Source: JBFFSQ01 sp041572275
GTDB taxonomy: Bacteria > Pseudomonadota > Gammaproteobacteria > SZUA-229
Direction of reading: 5' to 3'
Length of the DNA: 17,900 bases
Assembly (NCBI GenBank): GCA_041572275.1
Contig: JBFFSQ010000039.1
Span: 1-17,900, forward strand
In this document: positions 7,730 through 14,650 of the stretch, one piece after another
Layout: each line of letters begins with the position of its first letter
How positions within the stretch are numbered: position 1 is the stretch's first letter
Notes under the pieces: generated by a model
Told to the model about the DNA's origin: nothing
The model's input: only the letters and a program-made list of their open reading frames with translations
Database searches by the model: none
Program-made: the position numbers and the translations under genes

Positions 7730-8355
7730 TATCTCACTAGTGGTTTTCTGGTTTTCTTACGTTTTTGTTGTGGTTTACGCTGAGTCTTTTGAACCGCTGT
7801 CTGCTTGAAATTGCTGACTGTCTGACTTGAATATTCACCCGGTTGCAGGTCGGCGAGCGACCAGTCTCCAACTGCATAACGGATCAGGCGTAAGGTCGGA
7901 AAACCGACCGCTGCTGTCATCCGTCGTATCTGTCGATTGCGACCTTCCTTTATTGTTAATTCAATCCAGCTTGTCGGAATATTTTTTCTGAAGCGTACCG
8001 GTGGGTCCCTGGGCCAAAGCTGTTCAGGTTCATCGATACGTCGGCACTGAGCCGGTCGGGTGATGCCGTCTTTGAGTTCAATGCCTTTGCACAGGCGTTC
8101 GATAGCTTCATCACTAATTGCATTATCGACTTGCACCCAGTAAGTTTTGGGCATTTTATGCCGGGGATCGGTAATGCTGTGTTGTAATGGCCCACTGTCG
8201 GTCAGCAACAATAAGCCTTCTGAGTCATGGTCGAGACGACCGGCCGGGTAGACGTTTTTAATCGGGATGTAGTTGGCCAGGCTGGGGTGCTTTTCGTCCG
8301 TGCTGAACTGACAAATCACGCCATATGGTTTATTGAAGAGAATTAACTGCGCCAT
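7729..8355 (-). CDS. rluE: 23S rRNA pseudouridine synthase, RluE type
   Basis: Family proteins isomerise a uridine in 23S rRNA to pseudouridine; the E. coli member modifies U2457. The protein opens with LILFNKPYGVICQFS and has the catalytic-aspartate motif AGRLDHDSEGLLLLTDSG. KTYWVQV, LTIKEGRNRQIRRMTAAVGF and LRLIRYAVGDWSL follow, in the order seen in the RsuA/RluE group. There is no S4 domain at the N-terminus, which fits RluE rather than RsuA or RluB. I chose the ATG at 8355 (208 residues); an in-frame TTG at 8394 would overlap the upstream exonuclease gene and add 13 residues unlike the family. The C-terminus carries a very basic tail (QRKPQQKRKKTRKPLVR), plausibly RNA-binding. It lies 14 bp after the exonuclease gene. 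Confidence 0.9.
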   Translation of the reverse strand: MAQLILFNKPYGVICQFSTDEKHPSLANYIPIKNVYPAGRLDHDSEGLLLLTDSGPLQHSITDPRHKMPKTYWVQVDNAISDEAIERLCKGIELKDGITRPAQCRRIDEPEQLWPRDPPVRFRKNIPTSWIELTIKEGRNRQIRRMTAAVGFPTLRLIRYAVGDWSLADLQPGEYSSQTVSNFKQTAVQKTQRKPQQKRKKTRKPLVR

Positions 8356-8369
8356 ACTGGATGGGCATG

Positions 8370-9266
8370 CTATGCCGGTGACAGTTGCAACCAACGCTGG
8401 CGTCGGGTTTCACTGGCATTGAGTTGATCCAGCAGTGAGTGAAAGGCGTCTTCATTGATACCGGTCCAGCGTATGTCCTGGTCGTGGTTATCAAACACGG
8501 CATCGGTCACGATTGTAGTGAGTTGTTTGTTGGTGGGTAGCAGATGCTGGTGTTCGTGTACCAGGTTCTGGATGCGTGCTGATCCCCGGAACTTCATTTT
8601 CGAGATGTTTTCAATGTTGTCCAGGATGCTGTCGATATCGGGAAATTTTTGCAGGATATTGGACGCCATTTTATATCCGACACCGGGTATACCCGGGATA
8701 TTGTCAATTTTGTCACCAGACAGTGCCAGCAAATCAGCAATCTGCTCAGGTTTGACACCAAAATGTTTTTCAACCCCCTTTGAATTGAGGACTGTACCAC
8801 GAGCAAAATCCCACCAGGCATCACGTTCGCCAAGGACCAGTTGGGTGAGATCTTTGTCGGCACTGACAATGGTGATGTCGAAGCCTTGCTGACGCAGGCG
8901 ATGGGCGAGTGTACCAATGATGTCATCGGCTTCGAAGCGGTTACTGCCAAATTCTGGAATACCGGTGGCACGGCAGAATTCACGACAGTAGTTAAACTGA
9001 ACAATGAGTTCCTCGGGTGCCGGTGGTCGGTTGGCCTTATAATCAGCAAAAATTTCCTTGCGGTAGGACTGGGTCTGATGAGCATCAAAAGCACAGGCAA
9101 TATATTGCGGTTGCTTTTGTGTGATCAGCTGCATCAGGAATTCGCTAAAGCCATAGACGGCGTTGGTTGGGTTGCCATCGATATCTGTAATGGCGTCATC
9201 ATAGACGTGCCAGGCACGGAAGATGTAAATACTGGAATCAATTAGATAGGCGCGTGGATTTGTCAT
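8370..9266 (-). CDS. Stand-alone 5'-3' exonuclease / flap endonuclease (Pol I N-terminal-domain family)
   Basis: The 298-residue protein equals the 5' nuclease domain of DNA polymerase I without a polymerase. Acidic metal-ligand motifs are at Asp10 (LIDSS), Asp61 (AFDAH), FEADDIIG at 111-118 and VSADKDLTQL at 134-143. LSGDKIDNIPGIPGVGYKMA at 182-201 combines the last aspartates with the helix-three-turn-helix DNA-binding loop. All expected metal positions appear filled, so an active structure-specific nuclease for 5' flaps is likely. E. coli Xni/ExoIX belongs to the same family, but I do not assign the symbol. No Shine-Dalgarno is visible at the ATG. The gene follows mdh by 99 bp and precedes rluE by 14 bp, so it is likely cotranscribed with rluE. 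Confidence 0.92.
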   Translation of the reverse strand: MTNPRAYLIDSSIYIFRAWHVYDDAITDIDGNPTNAVYGFSEFLMQLITQKQPQYIACAFDAHQTQSYRKEIFADYKANRPPAPEELIVQFNYCREFCRATGIPEFGSNRFEADDIIGTLAHRLRQQGFDITIVSADKDLTQLVLGERDAWWDFARGTVLNSKGVEKHFGVKPEQIADLLALSGDKIDNIPGIPGVGYKMASNILQKFPDIDSILDNIENISKMKFRGSARIQNLVHEHQHLLPTNKQLTTIVTDAVFDNHDQDIRWTGINEDAFHSLLDQLNASETRRQRWLQLSPA

Positions 9267-9365
9267 GCAGCTATTTTACATGAAAGCGCAATGAATAATG
9301 AAACATGGATGATATATATGGAGCAGGGCTATCGCCTGCGCCCACAATGGACACAGGCCAGCTGT

Positions 9366-10295
9366 CTACAGGGTAGCCAGCGTTTGCAGATCAGCTTTAA
9401 CCATAGCGACGGACTGGTTGAAGTTCAGCTGTTCCTGGCTGTTGAGCTCCAGCTCCAACACAGTTTCCAGACCATTCTTGCCGAGCACTGAGGGAACACC
9501 AATGGCCAGGTCATCACAGCCGTATTCATGATCCAGAATGGCAACAGCGGGAAGGATACGTTTGCGATCATTGATGATGGCATCCACCATCGTCGCCACG
9601 GCGGCTGCAGGGGCGTCATAGGCACTACTGTTCTGGCGTAAGGCAAGGATTTCAGCGCCACCGTTACGTGTTCGTGCGATGATGCTGTCAATGCTGGCCT
9701 GATCCAGAAAATTACTGACCGGGATGCCAGAAATCGTAGTGTATCTCATCATGGGTACCATTGAGTCGCCGTGACCACCGAGTACCATGGCGTCAATATC
9801 CAGTGCCGAGAACCCCGTTTCCATGGCAATGAAGCTGGCCATGCGGGTGGAGTCAAGGACGCCGGCCTGACCGAATACGCGACTACGATCCCAGCCGGTT
9901 CTTTTCCAGGCGCGATAGGTGAGGATGTCGACTGGGTTGCTGACAACTAACAGCATGGCATTGGGGGCAAATTTCACCGCGTTGTCCACAATGCCATCGA
10001 TGACACGGACATTGGTTTCCATAACATCCGAGCGTGACATGCCGGGTTTGCGGGGTATACCCGCAGTTATAATGATGAGATCAGAGTCCGCCATGAGCTC
10101 TGGCTCACTGCCACCCGACAGGCGAGTGTCAAAGGAAAATATGGGCGCATCCTGCTGAATGTCCAGTGCAACACCTTCTGCTGCACCTTCACGGACATCA
10201 ATGAGGGCGATTTCTCGGCACAGATCTTTGCTGGCTATAAATTGTGCAGTGGATTCGCCGACACGGCCGGCACCTACGACAGTAATCTTATTCAT
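9366..10295 (-). CDS. mdh: NAD-dependent malate dehydrogenase (LDH-like type)
   Basis: This enzyme interconverts malate and oxaloacetate in the TCA cycle. The 309-residue protein has the Rossmann motif VVGAGRVGES at 6-15 and Asp33 for NAD. The substrate loop GIPRKPGMSR has Arg82 and Arg88; Arg at 82, where lactate dehydrogenases have Gln, points to malate. Further motifs are VVSNPVDILTY at 117-127, GVLDSTR ending in Arg151, and the proton-relay histidine GGHGDSMVP (His175). It belongs to the LDH-like MDH clade, not the E. coli/mitochondrial clade. I chose the ATG at 10295, six bases after AAGGGA; a TTG two codons upstream would lie against that site. Malic enzyme is encoded immediately upstream on the same strand. 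Confidence 0.95.
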   Translation of the reverse strand: MNKITVVGAGRVGESTAQFIASKDLCREIALIDVREGAAEGVALDIQQDAPIFSFDTRLSGGSEPELMADSDLIIITAGIPRKPGMSRSDVMETNVRVIDGIVDNAVKFAPNAMLLVVSNPVDILTYRAWKRTGWDRSRVFGQAGVLDSTRMASFIAMETGFSALDIDAMVLGGHGDSMVPMMRYTTISGIPVSNFLDQASIDSIIARTRNGGAEILALRQNSSAYDAPAAAVATMVDAIINDRKRILPAVAILDHEYGCDDLAIGVPSVLGKNGLETVLELELNSQEQLNFNQSVAMVKADLQTLATL

Positions 10296-10423
10296 GATCA
10301 ATCCCTTCGTTATTATTGTTATATTCGACCTATGACTAAGTGTAGCAGTTGCACCTGTGTTTGAAATTTATAAATAGCGGGTGGTGAGGTTGAGGCGGTA
10401 AACCAGAGAGGGAAATCATGTAT

Positions 10424-10459
10424 GCCAGGGTACGACAGTGATATGTCAGGTACCCTGGC
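10424..10459. repeat. Long inverted repeat (hairpin) between malic enzyme gene and mdh
   Basis: GCCAGGGTAC (10424-10433) pairs perfectly with GTACCCTGGC (10450-10459). The stem can continue with GACA/TGTC (10434-10437 with 10444-10447) across a two-base bulge, closing on the loop GTGATA. On the minus strand it begins about 23 bases after the malic enzyme stop. No T-run follows on that strand, so it is not a standard intrinsic terminator. It could be a 3'-end stabiliser, a processing signal or an element in the mdh leader. Confidence 0.55.
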
Positions 10460-10481
10460 GGATGGAATACGTCGAGACGAA

Positions 10482-11711
10482 TTAATCGATTGGGTGTTGG
10501 GCAACGCCACTGCGTATTGCGGCGGCCGCAACGGCCACAGGAACACGTTGAATCAGGCGAGGGTCCATTGGTTTCGGAATGATGTAATCAAAGCCGAATT
10601 CAAGATGGTCGAGATGATAGGCATCAAGAACTTCCTGCGGGACAGGTTCGTGGGTCAGGGCGCAGATCTCCTTGACGCAGGCAATACGCATTTCCTGGCT
10701 TATGCTGGTGGCACCGGCATCGAGTGCACCACGGAATATATAGGGGAAACCAAGAACATTGTTGACCTGGTTAGGATAATCACTGCGGCCAGTGGCCATG
10801 AGCAGGTCATCACGGGTGTCATGGGCCAGTTTAGGGTCGATTTCCGGATTTGGATTGGAGAGAGCAAACACAATAGGTTTAGGTGCCATGGCTAGCAGCA
10901 TTTCCGGGGTCATTAAATCGGGTCCGGAAACGCCGATGAAGACGTCGGCACCAGTCAGGGCGTCCAGTGGCGTGCGCAGGTCGGTATCGACGGCATAGGC
11001 TGCTTTATATTGGTTCAGGTCGTCACGCCCCGTGTGAATTACACCGTTGCGATCAAGCAGGATCAGATTATCTTTTTTGGCGCCCAGGCTAACTAGCAGG
11101 TCCATCGAAGCAATGCCGGCAGCACCTGCACCCATGCAGACGATACGGGCGGTTTCGATCTTTTTACCCTGTAGTTCGAGGGCATTGAGCAGGCCGGCGG
11201 CAATGATGATGGCGGTACCGTGTTGGTCGTCATGAAATACCGGGATGTCCAGCATTTCATCGAGTATACGTTCGATTTCAAAACAGCGGGGCGCGGTGAT
11301 GTCTTCGAGATTGATGCCACCAAAAGTGGGGGCTATGCGGGCGACGGTGTCGATAAACTCCTGCGGGCTCTCGGCATTAACCTCGATGTCAAAGACGTCG
11401 ATATTTGCAAAACGTTTAAACAGTACTGCCTTGCCCTCCATCACCGGCTTTCCAGCGAGGGCGCCGACATTGCCAAGGCCAAGGACGGCGCTACCGTCGG
11501 TAATCACGCCAACCAGGTTTCCTTTGGCTGTATATTTATAGGCATTCTCTGGATCGTCGGCAATGGCCTTAACGGGCTCGGCAACACCTGGCGTATAGGC
11601 CAGGGACAGGTCACGCTGTGTATTACAGGGTTTGGATATCTCAGTGGCTATTTTTCCTGGTTTAGGGAGATGGTGATAATCCAGGGCGGCTTGTTTGTCT
11701 GCTTCATTCAT
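10482..11711 (-). CDS. maeB: Malic enzyme (oxaloacetate-decarboxylating), short form, probably NADP-dependent
   Basis: The enzyme decarboxylates malate to pyruvate and CO2 while reducing NAD(P)+. The 409-residue protein has the catalytic tyrosine region LSLAYTPGVAEP (Tyr39), VGVITDGSAVLGLGNVGA at 67-84, the catalytic lysine in MEGKAVLFK (Lys94) and the metal ligands NLEDITAPRCFEIE (Glu136, Asp137). HDDQHGTAII at 160-169 and the dinucleotide fold MGAGAAGIASMD at 193-204 follow. It ends with the malic enzyme domain, so it lacks the phosphotransacetylase-like domain of E. coli MaeB. Cofactor choice cannot be fixed from sequence by eye. The ATG at 11711 has no clear Shine-Dalgarno. Its position directly before mdh suggests shared use of malate as a branch point. 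Confidence 0.92.
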   Translation of the reverse strand: MNEADKQAALDYHHLPKPGKIATEISKPCNTQRDLSLAYTPGVAEPVKAIADDPENAYKYTAKGNLVGVITDGSAVLGLGNVGALAGKPVMEGKAVLFKRFANIDVFDIEVNAESPQEFIDTVARIAPTFGGINLEDITAPRCFEIERILDEMLDIPVFHDDQHGTAIIIAAGLLNALELQGKKIETARIVCMGAGAAGIASMDLLVSLGAKKDNLILLDRNGVIHTGRDDLNQYKAAYAVDTDLRTPLDALTGADVFIGVSGPDLMTPEMLLAMAPKPIVFALSNPNPEIDPKLAHDTRDDLLMATGRSDYPNQVNNVLGFPYIFRGALDAGATSISQEMRIACVKEICALTHEPVPQEVLDAYHLDHLEFGFDYIIPKPMDPRLIQRVPVAVAAAAIRSGVAQHPID

Positions 11712-11774
11712 AGCGGTGTCGATTCTTTCACTAAGGGTTTTATGCCTGAGGGCCAGTCATATTACCACTTTTTA

Positions 11775-11804
11775 ATTAGGCTACCTAATATGCTGAAGTG
11801 TTAA
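11775..11804 (-). promoter_or_regulatory. Possible malic enzyme promoter with an overlapping palindrome
   Basis: On the minus strand TTAACA (11804-11799) is followed after 18 bases by CCTAAT (11780-11775). A perfect inverted repeat ATTAGG-TAG-CCTAAT (11789-11775) covers this -10 candidate, the position expected for a repressor site. This is consensus matching by eye only. Confidence 0.28.
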
Positions 11805-11819
11805 TTGGCCGGAAGGTAG

Positions 11820-12617
11820 TCAGTGTAATGACGTGATGGCATCCGGGTGGCGCAGGTTCATGAAGTAGTGATTTTTGTTTGGATGTAACCAGCCACGAAC
11901 ACGGATGAGTTTACCCTTGAGATGATCGAGCTGACCCGGTGTGAAATAGATCAGGTCATTTTTCTTGATGCGTATACGTAGCTGGTTGCCGAGCTGGATC
12001 CAGCTGGCTTTTGGATTATGGTCTACGCGAGTGACTCGGCCTTCGATACGACGGAAACCCTCGTCCTTGATGCTGAGCTGGTGCAATTGTTTGACCTGGT
12101 ATTCCGGGAGTGACCAGATACCAAGACCTTGCTTGATTGCGGCTTGTTCAGCTTGCCGGTAGCAGCTTGATAGCTGGTTGTTCGGCGGTGTGGTAAAGGC
12201 AGTGGCCAGGCCCTGGCGTATCAGTAATTGCTGGATATTGCGGCCGTCAGGCAGGTAGAGGTGGGCCAGGGTACGCTGATATTTATCGTGACGTTGCTGG
12301 CCATAACGGATGGATATGCGATTGTTGGATGGCCTGAGTAGCTGGATGAGTGCCTGTCTGGCCTGTCGGGCAAAGGACTGTTCTGCTTGCTGATCGCGGG
12401 CCAGTTCCGGAGTGTTGATACCGATGAGTCGGATTTTTCGACGATCAGTCAGCCGTAGCGTGTCACCATCATGCACATGGGCCACGATGGCCGTGGCATC
12501 AATGTGGTCAAGCGTACAGTTGCTAGCCAGGACCGGGGAACTGGCATAAAAAAGGGCGCTATAGACAAGCGCCCTCGAAAATATTAGTAAAGGCCTAATG
12601 GCTTTACTTCTTGCCAC
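11820..12617 (-). CDS. Exported thermonuclease-like (SNase) protein with C-terminal OB-like domain
   Basis: The 265-residue protein matches staphylococcal-nuclease-fold enzymes: IVAHVHDGDTLRL at about 44-56, the catalytic core IRLIGINTPELA at 62-73 and DKYQRTLAHLYLPDG at 111-125, with conserved Asp50/Asp52, Arg63, Glu71 and Arg115. A distinct C-terminal part (about 172-265, beginning IEGRVTRV) resembles an OB fold. Start choice: a GTG at 12617 overlaps the 3' end of rpmE by 14 bases. It gives a plausible signal peptide (ARSKAIRPLLIFSRALVYSA, then SSPVLA before SNC). Starting later would remove this or cut the first strand. It is odd that the rpmE terminator lies inside the signal-peptide coding region. 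There is no Shine-Dalgarno. A further in-frame GTG at 12653 lies deeper in rpmE and is less likely. Confidence 0.83.
   Translation of the reverse strand: MARSKAIRPLLIFSRALVYSALFYASSPVLASNCTLDHIDATAIVAHVHDGDTLRLTDRRKIRLIGINTPELARDQQAEQSFARQARQALIQLLRPSNNRISIRYGQQRHDKYQRTLAHLYLPDGRNIQQLLIRQGLATAFTTPPNNQLSSCYRQAEQAAIKQGLGIWSLPEYQVKQLHQLSIKDEGFRRIEGRVTRVDHNPKASWIQLGNQLRIRIKKNDLIYFTPGQLDHLKGKLIRVRGWLHPNKNHYFMNLRHPDAITSLH
12548..12575 (-). terminator. Rho-independent terminator of rpmE (inside the nuclease reading frame)
   Basis: On the minus strand AGGGCGCT (12575-12568) pairs with AGCGCCCT (12560-12553) as a perfect 8-bp GC-rich stem with a 7-base loop. Six T residues follow (12553-12548). It begins 28 bases after the rpmE stop. 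The same bases encode part of the nuclease signal peptide. Confidence 0.85.
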
Positions 12618-12813
12618 CGAAACGGTTGCGGAATTTTTCGATCTGTCCAGCACTGTCCATTACTTTCTGTTTACCAGTGTAGAATGGGTGGCACTGTGAA
12701 CATACTTCAACTAAAAGCGAATCTTTAGCGATAGTTGAACGCGTAGTGAAACTGTTGCCACAGCTGCATGTTACCGCTACGTCGTTGTAATCTGGGTGTA
12801 TTTCTGGCCTCAT
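12604..12813 (-). CDS. rpmE: 50S ribosomal protein L31 (zinc-binding form)
   Basis: The 69-residue protein begins MRPEIHPDYNDVAVTCSCGN and continues through VEVCSQCHPFYTGKQK to a basic RNRFGGKK end. The CxC and CxxC pairs (Cys16, Cys18, Cys38, Cys41) mark the zinc-containing C+ form, as opposed to cysteine-free YkgM-type paralogues made under zinc limitation. AGAGG (12825-12821) precedes the ATG by seven bases. Length is normal. Confidence 0.97.
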   Translation of the reverse strand: MRPEIHPDYNDVAVTCSCGNSFTTRSTIAKDSLLVEVCSQCHPFYTGKQKVMDSAGQIEKFRNRFGGKK

Positions 12814-12855
12814 CTCGAGTCCTCTAAAAAAGTTGCTGCCCGTAAAGAGCCGGAT

Positions 12856-12884
12856 ATATTACTCTTTTCAGTATGGCTCGGCAA
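12856..12884 (-). promoter_or_regulatory. Putative rpmE promoter
   Basis: On the minus strand TTGCCG (12884-12879) and TAATAT (12861-12856) are separated by 17 bases; each matches the sigma-70 consensus at 4 of 6 positions. It lies about 40 bases upstream of the rpmE start. Confidence 0.45.
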
Positions 12885-12916
12885 GGGCTAGTGCTAAAAA
12901 AGCAAAGGCAGTAACC

Positions 12917-12922
12917 TATAAT
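12917..12922 (+). promoter_or_regulatory. Putative -10 box for the DUF4124 gene
   Basis: A perfect TATAAT lies 33 bases upstream of the ATG at 12956. No clear -35 hexamer stands 16-18 bases before it, so this is tentative. It is in the 142-bp divergent spacer shared with rpmE. Confidence 0.35.
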
Positions 12923-12955
12923 CCAATTAAATCCAAACTTCGGGGAAATTAAAGG

Positions 12956-13429
12956 ATGAAGAAGCTGTTGTTCAAAGTGGTGGTGTTGGTGGCGATAATG
13001 CTGGCTGTGCCTTATTACCTGCTGGGTAGCGGTAGCCTGCCTGATTTCATGAAAGGGATGACTCAGGAGGCACCAAAAAAGCCCATGAATATATCCAATG
13101 CTGTGACTGATAAGGACGTCACTGTTTACAAATGGGTGGATGATCAGGGGCGAACGCACTTTAGCAGTACACCACCGGCCGGTCAGGAAACAGAAACCAT
13201 GCAGTTGCGTGCAGATGCTAATGTGGTGCAGGCAGTGAAAACAGCTGAAAAAGAGGAAGAAGAGGCATCAGCCGGCAGCGTGCTGTCATTAGGCAAAGCT
13301 GCTACTGAAGGTGAAGGCTTACCGAATCCTTACTCGCCTGAAGGGGTGAAGCAGCTGATCGATGATGCACAGAAGGTCAAGGAAATGTTGAATCAGCGTT
13401 ATCAGCAACCGAGCCAGGAAGGTCAGTAA
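12956..13429 (+). CDS. Membrane-anchored DUF4124 domain protein
   Basis: The 157-residue protein has an N-terminal hydrophobic segment (about 3-24, LLFKVVVLVAIMLAVPYYLL) that acts as a signal anchor or signal peptide. The DUF4124 signature VYKWVDDQGRTHFSSTPP follows at 57-74. The rest is low-complexity and acidic (EKEEEEA near 99-104), ending in a predicted helix (GVKQLIDDAQKVKEMLNQ). DUF4124 is a small envelope domain common in gammaproteobacteria, with no defined function I can name. The product is probably periplasmic. The ATG is preceded at once by AAAGG and by GGGG ten bases upstream. It is divergent from rpmE and convergent with hemW, with only 16 bases between the stops. Confidence 0.85.
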   Translation: MKKLLFKVVVLVAIMLAVPYYLLGSGSLPDFMKGMTQEAPKKPMNISNAVTDKDVTVYKWVDDQGRTHFSSTPPAGQETETMQLRADANVVQAVKTAEKEEEEASAGSVLSLGKAATEGEGLPNPYSPEGVKQLIDDAQKVKEMLNQRYQQPSQEGQ

Positions 13430-13438
13430 ACTCTGACC
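13421..13438 (+). terminator. Hairpin at the DUF4124 gene stop
   Basis: GGTCAG (13421-13426) pairs perfectly with CTGACC (13433-13438), and the gene's TAA stop sits in the loop. The following CGTTTGTTC is only weakly T-rich. It may serve as a poor terminator between the convergent genes. Confidence 0.4.
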
Positions 13439-13445
13439 CGTTTGT

Positions 13446-14609
13446 TCAGGCTTCTTCATTTTCAAACAGGTTGATCAGGTCGTTGAGAAAGCGATATCCC
13501 AGATCGGTGGGCCTGTATCCCTGTTGAGTCACGTCCAGCAACCCTTTTTCAATGGCCTGATTACAGATTGTTTTGATGCATTCAATGGACAGGCCTGTAT
13601 GATGCTCAAAACTCTCGATCTCAAAGCCCTGCTTTAATCGCAGGGCGTTGAGCATGAATTCAAATATCAGATCATTAGTTGTCAATAATCGGCTGCCCGC
13701 TAGCCTGTCATCTGGGCGTGCATACATATAAGCCTGTGGTTGGCGTAGTTTCCAGTGTCGTTCGACGCTGTTCGTGTCACTTCGGCTGATCTTGCCGTGA
13801 GCACCGGCCCCGATACCGAGATAATCACCAAACTGCCAGTAATTTAAATTATGCTGGCACTGTCGTCCCTCTCTGGCATAGGCAGAGATTTCATATTGCC
13901 CAAAACCCTGGTCATTGAGGAGCTGCTGGCCTTGTTGTTGCAGTCCCCAGATGGCCTCATCATCGGGCAAGCGTGGTGGCCGGCTGTAGAATAAGGTATT
14001 GGGTTCTATGGTCAGCTGGTACCAGGACAGATGGCTGGGTTGCAGGGCAATCGCGGTGTGCAGGTCATCCAGCCCTTGCTGAATAGATTGTGCCGGAAGT
14101 CCAAACATTAAATCGAGATTGAAATTTTCGAATCCGGCATAGTGTGCAGTTTCAACGGCTTTGATGGCTTCAACCCGGTTGTGGATTCGGCCCAGAGCCT
14201 GGAGCTTGTCATCATGAAAGCTCTGGATGCCGATGGACAAGCGGTTAATACCTGCTGCATGGAGTTCGTTGAAGCGGCCCTGCTCCACAGTACCGGGGTT
14301 GGCTTCCAGCGTGATTTCGATATCAGGTGGGCCGGGAATGCGGGCACGCACACCGCTTAATAGACGATCGATGGACTCGGGTGAAAACAGGCTGGGAGTA
14401 CCGCCACCGATGAATACTGAGCTCAGGCGGCGTCCCCAGATCTCTGGCAGGTGCTGTTCCAGGTCTTCCAGTAAGCAATCAATATAGACCTGCTCAGGAA
14501 GTGCTGAAGCGAGCGCGTGGGAGTTGAAGTCACAATAGGGGCATTTCTGAACGCACCAGGGAATATGAATATACAGGGATAAGGGTGGTAAGATGGTAAA
14601 TTCAGACAT
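13446..14609 (-). CDS. hemW: Radical SAM heme chaperone HemW
   Basis: HemW is a radical-SAM relative of coproporphyrinogen dehydrogenase HemN; it binds heme and helps insert it into respiratory enzymes. The 387-residue protein opens with LPPLSLYIHIPWC and the cluster motif CVQKCPYC (Cys19, Cys23, Cys26). SVFIGGGTPSLF at 64-75, TLEANPGT, GINRLSIGIQSF and NFNLDLMFGLPAQS follow in family order. The spacing CxxxCxxC with the phenylalanine or asparagine at the next positions (CDFNSH) matches HemW. HemN instead has an extra cysteine (CxxxCxxCxC), which is absent here. The C-terminal HemN-type domain is complete. The start lies only 41 bp from the divergent Rieske-like gene. Confidence 0.94.
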   Translation of the reverse strand: MSEFTILPPLSLYIHIPWCVQKCPYCDFNSHALASALPEQVYIDCLLEDLEQHLPEIWGRRLSSVFIGGGTPSLFSPESIDRLLSGVRARIPGPPDIEITLEANPGTVEQGRFNELHAAGINRLSIGIQSFHDDKLQALGRIHNRVEAIKAVETAHYAGFENFNLDLMFGLPAQSIQQGLDDLHTAIALQPSHLSWYQLTIEPNTLFYSRPPRLPDDEAIWGLQQQGQQLLNDQGFGQYEISAYAREGRQCQHNLNYWQFGDYLGIGAGAHGKISRSDTNSVERHWKLRQPQAYMYARPDDRLAGSRLLTTNDLIFEFMLNALRLKQGFEIESFEHHTGLSIECIKTICNQAIEKGLLDVTQQGYRPTDLGYRFLNDLINLFENEEA

Positions 14610-14650
14610 ACAGCTAATAATCAGGGTAAATCGGTAGTTTAACAGTTGCG

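Noticed and set aside
8356..8394. TTG start for rluE at 8394
   Set aside because: Overlaps the exonuclease stop and adds 13 residues not seen in the family; the ATG at 8355 begins exactly at the conserved LILFNKPYG.
8455..9245. Plus-strand open frames across the exonuclease gene
   Set aside because: Antisense to the exonuclease with full catalytic motifs; products look like random translation.
10422..10895. Plus-strand open frame of 157 codons beginning near the 10424-10459 hairpin
   Set aside because: Mostly antisense to malic enzyme; no domain, no Shine-Dalgarno, and codon pattern typical of an opposite-strand shadow.
11220..11804. Plus-strand open frame of 194 codons
   Set aside because: Antisense shadow of the malic enzyme gene, whose motifs are unmistakable; the frame also runs through the malic enzyme upstream region without its own ribosome site.
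12618..12653. Upstream GTG start for the nuclease at 12653
   Set aside because: It would extend 50 bases into rpmE and add a polar stretch before the signal peptide; the GTG at 12617 gives a normal signal peptide.
12847..12879. GAGCC...GGCTC inverted repeat in the rpmE leader as an L31 autoregulatory site
   Set aside because: Only five base pairs with a long loop overlapping the promoter; no support for a specific regulatory RNA fold.
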